Origin: CAYZJB01 sp964602985
GTDB lineage: Bacteria; CLD3; SB21
DNA length: 54,743 nt
NCBI GenBank assembly: GCA_964602985.1
Contig: CAZRTJ010000023.1
Coordinates: 1-54,743 of the forward strand
Direction of reading: 5' to 3'
The translations under genes were made by a program, and so were the position numbers. Shown piece after piece: positions 34,186 to 41,801 of this stretch (position 1 is the stretch's first letter; every line of letters starts with the position of its first letter). Under the pieces are notes generated by a model. The model did not search any database and was not told where the DNA came from. It worked only from the letters and a program-made list of their open reading frames with translations.

Positions 34186-35390
34186 TGGTTCAATTCCTCG
34201 AAGGCGGTTCGGTCACATCCACGCCCGGCTTTCTCGCCGCCGGAGCCGCATGCGGGATCAAGAAAACCAGAAAAGATCTGGCGCTCATCTTTTCCGAAAC
34301 TCCGTGCGCCGTGGCGGGGACATTTACGCTGAACAAAGTAAAAGCGGCTCCGCTGATCATTTCACAGCAGTTGATCCGGTCCGGGCATACCGTCCGGGCG
34401 GTGCTGGTCAATTCCGGAAATGCAAACGCCTGTACCGGAGAAAAAGGGTACGAACACGCGTTGGAATGCCAATCGGCCGCGGCGAGTCGACTGGGTGTCC
34501 ACCCCGACGAAATCCTGCTGAGCTCGACGGGGGTAATCGGTCAATTCCTGCCGATGGAAAAGGTACTGCCCGGCATCCATGCGGTCGCCCAGCGTCTATC
34601 GCCGTACGGCGGAATCGATGCCGCAGAGGCGATCCTGACCACAGACACATATGCCAAATCTTTTGCGATGACTGTTGAGTTATCGTCCCGTACGGTCACC
34701 CTGGGGGCGATCGCCAAGGGCAGCGGCATGATCATGCCGAATATGGCAACCATGTTGGCTTTCCTGACCACCGATGCGCAAATCGATCCTGCGCAATTGC
34801 AGTCGCTCCTCGCGCACGCGGTCCATCGTTCATTCAACTGCATGACGGTCGATGGAGATACGTCGACGAACGACATGGTGATGTTGCTTGCCAACGGCAT
34901 CTCCGGTTGTCGAATCCAACCCGGCTCGAGGGACTCGGAAACATTTCTTGCGGCGCTCACGGAACTATGTCAGGCGATTGCCAAATCCATCATCGCCGAC
35001 GGCGAAGGCGCAACGAAACTGATCACGGTGAGTGTCGATGGGGCGGCGACCGACAGAGATGCGCACGTGATGGCGAAGAGCATAGCAAATTCTCCACTCG
35101 TCAAGACCGCGATCCATGGACGAGACGCCAACTGGGGACGGATCCTCTGCGCCGCGGGCTACAGCGGCGCGGATTTCGATCCGGAAAAAGTTTCGATCTT
35201 CTTTGACGACGAGCCGATTTTGCTCAGCGGTTACCGCATCGCGCTCGATGAGGAGAAAGCCTTGCAGGTTCTGTCACAACGAGAGTTGACGATTCGCGTT
35301 CTGCTGGACTGCGGTTCGTTCTCGGCGCGATGGTGGACATGCGATCTGTCGCCGGAATACGTGCGCATCAATGCCGCGTACAGGACATAG
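34185..35390 (+). CDS. argJ: glutamate N-acetyltransferase / N-acetylornithine acetyltransferase ArgJ
   Basis: A 401-residue ArgJ precursor. It moves the acetyl group from N-acetylornithine to glutamate, closing the cyclic arginine pathway. Autoproteolysis is expected between Ala188 and Thr189 in KGSGMIMPNMATML, making alpha and beta chains with Thr189 as nucleophile. Other family segments: GVIGQFLPME, DGDTSTNDM, GRDANWGRI. No separate N-acetylglutamate synthase gene is in the operon, so a bifunctional enzyme is likely, though that cannot be proved by eye. Its ATG shares a base with the argC stop. Confidence 0.95.
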   Translation: MVQFLEGGSVTSTPGFLAAGAACGIKKTRKDLALIFSETPCAVAGTFTLNKVKAAPLIISQQLIRSGHTVRAVLVNSGNANACTGEKGYEHALECQSAAASRLGVHPDEILLSSTGVIGQFLPMEKVLPGIHAVAQRLSPYGGIDAAEAILTTDTYAKSFAMTVELSSRTVTLGAIAKGSGMIMPNMATMLAFLTTDAQIDPAQLQSLLAHAVHRSFNCMTVDGDTSTNDMVMLLANGISGCRIQPGSRDSETFLAALTELCQAIAKSIIADGEGATKLITVSVDGAATDRDAHVMAKSIANSPLVKTAIHGRDANWGRILCAAGYSGADFDPEKVSIFFDDEPILLSGYRIALDEEKALQVLSQRELTIRVLLDCGSFSARWWTCDLSPEYVRINAAYRT

Positions 35391-35394
35391 CCGC

Positions 35395-36183
35395 ATGAAA
35401 GCCACCCTCTTGAAAATCTCCGGCAAAGCCGTTCAAACCTTCCTGACGGACGACGGCTGGCTCGACCTGTGTGACACGGTGATGCGTGACGGCCCCTTGG
35501 TGATCGTCCACGGCGGCGGATCAGAAATCACCTCATGGTCTGATCAGTTGGGCCTCCAAACCAGCTTTGTCCGTGGCCAACGGGTGACATCCGCGCGTGA
35601 ACTGGAAGTCGTCGTGGCCATCCAATCAGGTCTGATCAACACCCGAATAGTCAATCGCCTTCTGACCGGCGGGCGGGAGGCCATCGGGCTCTCCGGGATT
35701 TCACGCGGCTTGATGCAGGCTGAAATATCGGACGCCAGTCTCGGCTACGTCGGTGTGCCGGAGATTCGAGCAGTCCCCGACTGGTTCGGTCAACTACTGA
35801 ACAATCGCGTCATTCCCGTTTTCAGCAGCGTGAGTCGCACAAGAGATGGGGGTCTCGTGAACGTGAACGCGGACCTTTTTGCCGAGGTCCTGGCAACCAT
35901 GATTGGCGCAGGCGCCGTCTATTTCGCATCCGACGTGGAAGGGGTGCGATTCAACGGCAATGTGTTGCCTGTACTCGGCCAGGACGACGCCGTCTCCCTG
36001 GTGCTGACCGAAGATATCCACGGCGGCATGATTCCGAAAGTGCAGTCGTGCTCGAGACTCCTGGATAACGGCATCGAAAAAATTTGGATCGGTCCGTCCG
36101 ATCCGGCGGCCATCCTGTCTGCGGTGACCGGTACGGGTACTTCAGGCACGTGGATCTGTAAGGAGATCGATCATGTCGCGTAA
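35395..36183 (+). CDS. argB: acetylglutamate kinase
   Basis: A 262-residue amino-acid-kinase-fold enzyme that phosphorylates N-acetylglutamate. Visible family features: the N-terminal Lys-containing strand LLKISGKAV, the substrate loop VIVHGGGSEI, NVNADLFAEVLATMIGA (nucleotide site) and the late GGMIPKVQSC with the catalytic Lys. It lacks the long N-terminal helix of arginine-sensitive hexameric forms. It starts 4 nt after argJ, and its end overlaps argD by 11 nt. Confidence 0.93.
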   Translation: MKATLLKISGKAVQTFLTDDGWLDLCDTVMRDGPLVIVHGGGSEITSWSDQLGLQTSFVRGQRVTSARELEVVVAIQSGLINTRIVNRLLTGGREAIGLSGISRGLMQAEISDASLGYVGVPEIRAVPDWFGQLLNNRVIPVFSSVSRTRDGGLVNVNADLFAEVLATMIGAGAVYFASDVEGVRFNGNVLPVLGQDDAVSLVLTEDIHGGMIPKVQSCSRLLDNGIEKIWIGPSDPAAILSAVTGTGTSGTWICKEIDHVA

Positions 36184-37336
36184 TTCTTTTCTGATGCATA
36201 CGTATCGGCGCGAGAATGTACAGTTTGTCCGGGGCGCGGATGTGTTTTTGTTCGACGAATCGGGCAGGCGTTATCTGGATTTCCTGAGCGGAATTGCCGT
36301 CACGAATTTCGGTCACAGACATGGCGAAATCCGTTCCCGCGTGATCGACCAGCTGGAGCGATTCTGGCACGTGTCGAACCTCTTCGCGTCTGAGGCTCAG
36401 GAAAATCTCGCTCGTGAATTGTGCCTGCGATCCAATCTGGACAAGGCATTTTTCTGTAATTCCGGCACCGAGGCCAACGAGGCCGCGATCAAGTTTGCTC
36501 GCAAGTGGGGCGGCAGCCGCTGGCATATCATTGCCGCGAACGGGGGCTTCCACGGCCGGACACTCGGCAGTCTGGCCGCAACCGGTCAGTCAAAATACTG
36601 GGCGGGGTTCGAACCTCTCCCGTCGGGATTTGATCATGTGCCGTACGGAAATTCCGCTGCGGTATCGTCTGCGATACGCTCAGAAACCGTCGCTGTTATG
36701 GTGGAGCCGATTCAGGGAGAGAACGGAATTATCGTCCCACCCGAGAATTACCTTCGCGACCTGCGAACGATTTGTAATCGACATGGACTGCTGCTGATTG
36801 TCGACGAAGTGCAGACCGGAATGGGTCGAACCGGAAAAATGTTGGCGCATCAATGGTACGGCATCCGTCCGGACATCGTCACCCTCGCCAAGGGAATTGC
36901 CAATGGCCTTCCACTCGGCGCCACGCTGTGCACCGAGGCTGTGAGCCGGTGTATTCAGCCGGGCGACCATGGCTCCACGTTTGGAGGCAATCCGCTCTCA
37001 GTGGCCGCGGCCCTGGGAGTCGTCGATCAGATCCACGCAGATATCTTGGAGCATGTCACCAGCATGGGCGAATTTCTGCGTTCTCGTCTTCGTGCGTTAC
37101 CCTCGGAGTCTGTTGCGGACGTGCGCGGAAAGGGATTGATGATCGGATTGACCCTGCAACCCCGATGGTCCGCCCAGACAGTCGCCCGCGCTCTTCTGGA
37201 AAAAGGGATCCTTGTTGGGACGTCGGGCGAGGATGTGATTCGAATTCTTCCTCCGTTTACGATCGGGATGGAACATGTGTCCATGTTCCTGGAGGCCCTG
37301 TCGGAGGTTCTTGCACTCGAGGAGGTGGCGTTGTGA
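36173..37336 (+). CDS. argD: acetylornithine aminotransferase
   Basis: A 387-residue class III PLP aminotransferase forming N-acetylornithine from the semialdehyde. Seen: FLSGIAVTNFGHRH, the phosphate-binding SGTEANEAAIK (97-107), GFHGRTLGSL, the PLP aspartate in LIVDEVQTGMGRTG (Asp211) and the Schiff-base Lys240 in TLAKGIANGLPLGA, followed by STFGGNPLS. AGGAG precedes the ATG within argB, so the two genes are coupled. It could also serve lysine synthesis (DapC activity), as in other bacteria. Confidence 0.94.
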   Translation: MSRNSFLMHTYRRENVQFVRGADVFLFDESGRRYLDFLSGIAVTNFGHRHGEIRSRVIDQLERFWHVSNLFASEAQENLARELCLRSNLDKAFFCNSGTEANEAAIKFARKWGGSRWHIIAANGGFHGRTLGSLAATGQSKYWAGFEPLPSGFDHVPYGNSAAVSSAIRSETVAVMVEPIQGENGIIVPPENYLRDLRTICNRHGLLLIVDEVQTGMGRTGKMLAHQWYGIRPDIVTLAKGIANGLPLGATLCTEAVSRCIQPGDHGSTFGGNPLSVAAALGVVDQIHADILEHVTSMGEFLRSRLRALPSESVADVRGKGLMIGLTLQPRWSAQTVARALLEKGILVGTSGEDVIRILPPFTIGMEHVSMFLEALSEVLALEEVAL

Positions 37337-38289
37337 AAGACTTTATCGACCTGAGCGAACTGACGCGTGAAGAAATTGACGATATTCTCGATTCCGCCGT
37401 CCTATTGAAAGAGCAACGGCACGCCGATTTCAAGCCGCTCGCGGGCAAACGAGTCGCGTTGTACTTTGAGAAGCCCAGCCTGCGTACGCGTGTCAGTTTT
37501 GAAATTGGAATTCAAGAACTGGGCGGCAGTGTGACCGTACTTGACAAATCGTCCGTCGCAATGGGGCATCGCGAGCCTGTACAGGACGTTGCGAGGACAC
37601 TGGAGCGATATGTTGACGCGGTCGTCTGCCGTCTTTTTGAACATCGCTATTTGCATGAATTGAGCCGCTGGAGCCGCCTGCACGTGATCAATGCGCTGAC
37701 GGATTTCTCGCATCCCTGCCAGATTCTCGCTGATGTGCAAACCCTGAAGGAAGCCGCACGGTGGCATGACGAACTGACTCTCGTGTGGGTGGGCGATCCC
37801 AACAATGTCTTGCAGTCGTGGATTGAGCTGGCCTTGCATTATCCGATTCGGATTGTCATCTGTTCCCCGGCCCTGCCCATGACGTTCGAACCCTGGCTGT
37901 TCCATCCGGTATTGCGCAATCGTTTCTGCTGGATCAAAGAGCCGGCGAAGGCAGTGGCGGACGCGGATGTACTATACGCCGACACATGGATCTCGATGGG
38001 GCAGGAGCCCGAGGCGGAACAGCGTCGCGCATACTTCCGCGGCTACACCATCTCGCGGGATCTGCTCCGCCACGCGCCCCCGCACGCGCTGGTGATGCAT
38101 TGTCTTCCCGCAAAACGAGGCGAGGAAATCGAAGACGATGTATTGGAAGCGTTTTCAACCCTGATCTTCAATCAGGCGGAGAATCGACTGCATGTGCAAA
38201 AGGCCATCCTGTGGAAACTTCTTTCGCCGGACTTGCAGCCTGCCCGGCTAACGGCGGACGCGATCGATCAAACGCTGGAGACCGTTTAA
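37333..38289 (+). CDS. argF: ornithine carbamoyltransferase
   Basis: A 318-residue transcarbamylase making citrulline from ornithine and carbamoyl phosphate. GTG start overlapping the argD stop (GTGA). Carbamoyl-phosphate loop Ser49-Leu-Arg-Thr-Arg53 (KPSLRTR), FSHPCQ with His127-Gln130, WVGDPNNV, WISMGQE, and His256-Cys-Leu-Pro259. Some FCB bacteria use N-acetyl- or N-succinylornithine instead, but an argJ in the same operon, which releases free ornithine, and the SMGxE and HCLP motifs favour the ordinary enzyme. Confidence 0.93.
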   Translation: MKDFIDLSELTREEIDDILDSAVLLKEQRHADFKPLAGKRVALYFEKPSLRTRVSFEIGIQELGGSVTVLDKSSVAMGHREPVQDVARTLERYVDAVVCRLFEHRYLHELSRWSRLHVINALTDFSHPCQILADVQTLKEAARWHDELTLVWVGDPNNVLQSWIELALHYPIRIVICSPALPMTFEPWLFHPVLRNRFCWIKEPAKAVADADVLYADTWISMGQEPEAEQRRAYFRGYTISRDLLRHAPPHALVMHCLPAKRGEEIEDDVLEAFSTLIFNQAENRLHVQKAILWKLLSPDLQPARLTADAIDQTLETV

Positions 38290-38326
38290 AATGAATCGAA
38301 TGTTTTTTACTTTGGAGGAAAGTCGA

Positions 38327-38800
38327 ATGACACTACCCCGGATTGTGCTCATGTCCGCCAAAACGTCTCGCCAAAACAAAATCAAAGAATTGCTCCACGA
38401 AGCCACCGTTTGCAGTCAGGACGAACTGGTGACGTTGCTCGCGGAGCACGGCATCGAAGTCACGCAAGCCACGTTGAGCCGCGACTTCGCGGAACTCGGC
38501 GTGGTCCGAATTCACACCGAAAGCGGCATGCGGTACGTGATCAACGCGGCCGAGTCCGGACTACGCGTCGCGAATCTCATCGCAAACGAAATCCTCCACA
38601 TCGGCAGGAACGAGTCCAGCGTGGTCGTGCGGACGCTTCCCGGTCGCGCCAACGGAGTCGCCCATTTTATCGATCGTGCGGAACGCCCGGAAATCCTGGG
38701 AACCGTGGCGGGTGACGATACCGTTTTGATCATTCCGGATTCGCATCGACACGTCCCGCAAATCGTGGCGTTCCTGAAAAAACTTATGCAAGCCGAATAG
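38327..38800 (+). CDS. argR: arginine repressor ArgR
   Basis: A 157-residue ArgR/AhrC regulator. The N-terminal winged helix includes TQATLSRDFAELGVVRI; the C-terminal hexamerisation and arginine-binding domain includes PGRANGVAHFID and ILGTVAGDDTVLII. The ATG at 38327 has GGAGG 8 nt upstream and gives the usual family length. It sits inside the operon it should control, between argF and argG, so repression would be self-limiting. The palindrome at 33084-33107 is the likely target. Confidence 0.94.
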   Translation: MTLPRIVLMSAKTSRQNKIKELLHEATVCSQDELVTLLAEHGIEVTQATLSRDFAELGVVRIHTESGMRYVINAAESGLRVANLIANEILHIGRNESSVVVRTLPGRANGVAHFIDRAERPEILGTVAGDDTVLIIPDSHRHVPQIVAFLKKLMQAE

Positions 38801-38809
38801 GAGGACTTC

Positions 38810-40012
38810 ATGAAAAAAATTGTCATGGCGTACTCCGGCGGCCTCGATACTTCCATCATGGTGAAATGGCTGGCCGAAAAATACGATGCGGAAATTATTA
38901 CGGTGACGGGTTTTCTCGGCCAGACCGATGACGCGGCCGGCGTGGAAGAAAAGGCTCTCCAAACCGGTGCCGTCAAAGCCGTACTGAAGGATGTGCGGGA
39001 GGAATTCCTTACCGAGTATGTTTGGAAAGCTCTGAAGGCGGGCGCGTTGTATGAAGGCGCATACCCGCTGGCGACGGCCATCGGACGACCGTTGCTGGCG
39101 AAACTGCTCGTCGATGTGGCGATGGAAGAAGGCGCGGATACGATCGCTCACGGATGCACCGGCAAAGGCAACGATCAGGTTCGCTTCGAAATCAGCGCAC
39201 AAATTCTGGCCCCGCATTTGAAAATTCTGGCGCCGCTTCGCACATGGGAATTCAATAGCCGCGAGGAGGAAATCGAATACGCATTGGCGAACGGAATTGC
39301 GGTCAAGAGCACAAAATCGTCCCCTTATTCGATCGACGATAACCTGTGGGGAATTTCCGTGGAATGCGGGATTCTGGAGGATCCGTGCGAAGCTCCACCG
39401 GCCGACGCGTATCAGATCACCGTCGATCCACAACAGGCAAGCAACTGTCCGGAAACGGTGACCGTCTCGTTTGAAGCGGGAGTTCCCGTCGCCCTGGACG
39501 GCCAAGCGCTCGACCCGGTTTCGCTGGTAACCAGGCTGAATCAACTGGGCGGAAGAAACGCCGTCGGTCGAATCGACTTGATCGAAAATCGTGTGGTCGG
39601 GATCAAATCGCGGGAAATTTACGAGGCTCCGGCCGCCATGATTCTGCATCAGGCACATATCGAATTGGAGCGCCTGGTCCTGGATCGCCAGACTTATCGA
39701 CACAAACGCGAGATGGGCGAAACCGTGGCCAATTTGATTTACGAAGGGTTGTGGTTCACTCCGTTGTTCGATGCGTGCGTGGCTTTTATCGACTCGACCC
39801 AGCAGTTCATCTCCGGCGATGTCACGTTGAGTTTGTACAAAGGCAACGTGACGACGCGGTCGCGAATGTCGCCATTCAGTCTGTACCGTACCGATCTGGC
39901 CACCTACACTTCGGAGGACACGTTTGATCATACGGCGGCCGAGGGGTTCCTGAAGCTGTATGGTCTGCCGTACAAGACGCGCTCGCAGGTGATGGAAGGA
40001 GCGATGGTGTAA
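38810..40012 (+). CDS. argG: argininosuccinate synthase
   Basis: A 400-residue ATP-dependent ligase joining citrulline and aspartate. The N-type ATP pyrophosphatase loop AYSGGLDTS is at residues 7-15. Also seen are EGAYPLATAIGRPL, AHGCTGKGNDQVRFE and SPYSIDDNLWG, all standard for ArgG. AGGAGG lies 6 nt before the ATG. Its stop shares a base with the argH start. Confidence 0.97.
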   Translation: MKKIVMAYSGGLDTSIMVKWLAEKYDAEIITVTGFLGQTDDAAGVEEKALQTGAVKAVLKDVREEFLTEYVWKALKAGALYEGAYPLATAIGRPLLAKLLVDVAMEEGADTIAHGCTGKGNDQVRFEISAQILAPHLKILAPLRTWEFNSREEEIEYALANGIAVKSTKSSPYSIDDNLWGISVECGILEDPCEAPPADAYQITVDPQQASNCPETVTVSFEAGVPVALDGQALDPVSLVTRLNQLGGRNAVGRIDLIENRVVGIKSREIYEAPAAMILHQAHIELERLVLDRQTYRHKREMGETVANLIYEGLWFTPLFDACVAFIDSTQQFISGDVTLSLYKGNVTTRSRMSPFSLYRTDLATYTSEDTFDHTAAEGFLKLYGLPYKTRSQVMEGAMV

Positions 40013-41412
40013 TGCTGTGGGGAGGTCGGACGAAACACCCGTTGCATAGGGAGGCGCTTGCCTTTTCGAGTTCCCTGGCCGTCGATGTGGAATTGTTCTT
40101 TGAAGACATCGATGTCAGTATCGCTCACGCGTCGATGCTCGGCGCGACGGGGATTCTTACCGAGCAGGAATCGCGGCAAATCGTCGACGGATTGCGGCAG
40201 ATCGCCGACTCGTACCGGGACGGAACGTGGAATCCGCTGAGCGAATCATTCGAAGACGTGCATTCTGCAATCGAGGCTAAATTGAGCGAACTGATCGGAC
40301 CGGTGGCGGGAAAACTGCACACCGGACGCAGTCGCAACGATCAGATCGCCACAGACGAACGATTGTGGGTGATTCGAAAATCCGACGGACTGAGACATCA
40401 TATTCGCACGCTCCAACAAGTTCTGGTCCGTCTCGCATCGGAGCACGTCGATACGGTCATGCCGGGATACACGCATTTGCAAAGGGCACAACCAATTTCC
40501 CTGGCCTTCCATCTGCTGGCGTATGTAGAGATGTTGGACCGCGACGCGCGGCGGTTTGCGGAAGTGAAACGCGCGGCGGATGAGTGTCCGTTGGGTTCGG
40601 GTGCGCTGGCCGGTTCGACCCTCCCGCTGGATCGTCAGCGCGTCGCCCAAATGCTGGGGTTCTCGTCCAGCTCACGCAACGCGCTCGATGCCGTTTCGGA
40701 TCGCGATTTTCTTCTCGAATTCCTCCATGCGTGTTCGGTCGGGATGATGCATCTGAGCCGACTGGCCGAAGATATCATCCTCTGGTCGACGACCGAGTGG
40801 CGTTTCATCACGTTACACGACGCGTGGACTACCGGTTCCTCGCTGATGCCGCAGAAGCGGAATCCCGATATGGTCGAATTGATTCGCGGTAAGGCCGGAA
40901 GGACGTACGGCAATTATCTTGCGTTGGCGACTCTGCTGAAGGCCCTGCCGATGAGTTACAATCGGGATCTGCAGGAAGATAAGAAACCGGTTTTCGAATC
41001 CGAGCGGCTCTATCGCGACAGCCTGTCCATCCTTTGCCCCGTCGTGGGAACCATGACTGTCAACGTCAACCGATTTGCAGCCGAATTGCACGGCGATTTT
41101 TCTTCGGCAACCGATCTGGCGGAATTCCTTGTAACGCGCGGAGTGGCCTTTCGCGAGGCACACGGACAGGTTAGTCAGTTGGTGAAGTTGGCGGAGAGCA
41201 AAGCGTTCACGCTCGGGGAGGTGTCCTTCGAAGACGTGGTCAAATGTTGTCCGAATCTGTCGCGGGAGGATTGGACGAAATTCTGGTACTTCTCATCCGT
41301 AGCGATGAAGAAGACACAGGGGAGCCCGAACCCGCCGATGGTGAGGGACCAGATCGCCCAATGGCAACGGGCTCTGAATGATCCGATGACTTCAGAGAAA
41401 GTCTCTGGATGA
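40012..41412 (+). CDS. argH: argininosuccinate lyase
   Basis: A 466-residue fumarase/aspartase-superfamily lyase releasing arginine and fumarate. Seen: MLWGGRT start, HTGRSRNDQIATD, the catalytic Thr154-His155 in YTHLQRAQP, and the signature loop GSSLMPQKRNPD with the active-site Ser276/Ser277. It is the last gene of the operon. Its stop codon falls at the junction with the GWxTD remnant: the final codons and TGA overlap sequence that aligns with that gene, so the natural C-terminus may have been trimmed or altered by the rearrangement. Confidence 0.96.
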   Translation: MLWGGRTKHPLHREALAFSSSLAVDVELFFEDIDVSIAHASMLGATGILTEQESRQIVDGLRQIADSYRDGTWNPLSESFEDVHSAIEAKLSELIGPVAGKLHTGRSRNDQIATDERLWVIRKSDGLRHHIRTLQQVLVRLASEHVDTVMPGYTHLQRAQPISLAFHLLAYVEMLDRDARRFAEVKRAADECPLGSGALAGSTLPLDRQRVAQMLGFSSSSRNALDAVSDRDFLLEFLHACSVGMMHLSRLAEDIILWSTTEWRFITLHDAWTTGSSLMPQKRNPDMVELIRGKAGRTYGNYLALATLLKALPMSYNRDLQEDKKPVFESERLYRDSLSILCPVVGTMTVNVNRFAAELHGDFSSATDLAEFLVTRGVAFREAHGQVSQLVKLAESKAFTLGEVSFEDVVKCCPNLSREDWTKFWYFSSVAMKKTQGSPNPPMVRDQIAQWQRALNDPMTSEKVSG

Positions 41413-41634
41413 TCGTGGAGAATCGCATTACGACGGTATATATGTCGTCAAATCCGCGCCGAAGAAGAATCTCCTCCTGCGGCTCGCTTCGAATCGGGTC
41501 AGACGGAGAGCGACTTCATACTGTTGAACAGCGGAGACCTCCCTATGCATGCCACACAGTTTTCCGCAAGGGTTCGCGATCTCCTCAGCGGATCCGTTGC
41601 CTCGTCTTCAGCCTCCATTGTCCTTCACCCCTGA
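41405..41634 (+). pseudogene. remnant of a GWxTD-gene paralogue (3' end only)
   Basis: Aligns with 32689-32967, the last 93 codons of the GWxTD gene. Read in the matching frame it starts LDDRGESHYDGIYVVKSA (intact gene: LDDQGKSHYEVTYVVQST), continues KKNLLLRLAS, then lacks 49 nt net, which shifts the frame, and resumes ESGQTESDFILLNSGDL to the same stop codon. The first half has drifted with mostly conservative changes, as between paralogues. The last 67 nt before the stop codon, and 28 nt past it, are almost identical to the intact gene. It begins at the end of argH and has no start, so it cannot make a GWxTD protein. Confidence 0.9.
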
Positions 41635-41662
41635 CGTGGTGGTGCTGGTAATTCGCGCCTGA
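41568..41662 (+). repeat. 95-bp direct repeat, right copy
   Basis: 92 of 95 positions match 32901-32995 with no gaps; the two copies are 8.67 kb apart and enclose the arg operon. Similarity stops abruptly after the shared CGCCTGA on both sides. The rest of the gap to 41801 holds only the ribosome-binding site of the next gene. Confidence 0.95.
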
Positions 41663-41801
41663 TGCTGGGTGATTATCCCCCACAACGAAACAAATCCCCC
41701 GGATGGGTCTCCAGACAGGGCGATAAAAGGACAGACCGACACTCCTTCCGTTCAGTGACTTGACCTCCGCATTCTCAAGGACCTAAGAAAAGGAGACCCT
41801 C

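Noticed and set aside
36853..37332. 160-codon N-terminal extension of argF
   Set aside because: It runs through argD in another frame; the GTG at 37333 overlapping the argD stop gives the normal length and start.
37333..38289. N-acetyl- or N-succinylornithine carbamoyltransferase
   Set aside because: argJ in the same operon yields free ornithine, and the SMGxE and HCLP motifs fit ordinary ornithine carbamoyltransferase; not fully excluded.
38561..39931. 456-codon minus-strand open frame
   Set aside because: Antisense to argR/argG; long only because of the GC-biased codon pattern of the real genes, with an Arg/His/Gln-rich composition.
33178..41412. arg operon as a classical mobile genomic island
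   Set aside because: No integrase, transposase or tRNA attachment site flanks it; only direct repeats of a neighbouring gene are seen, so homologous recombination is the better explanation.
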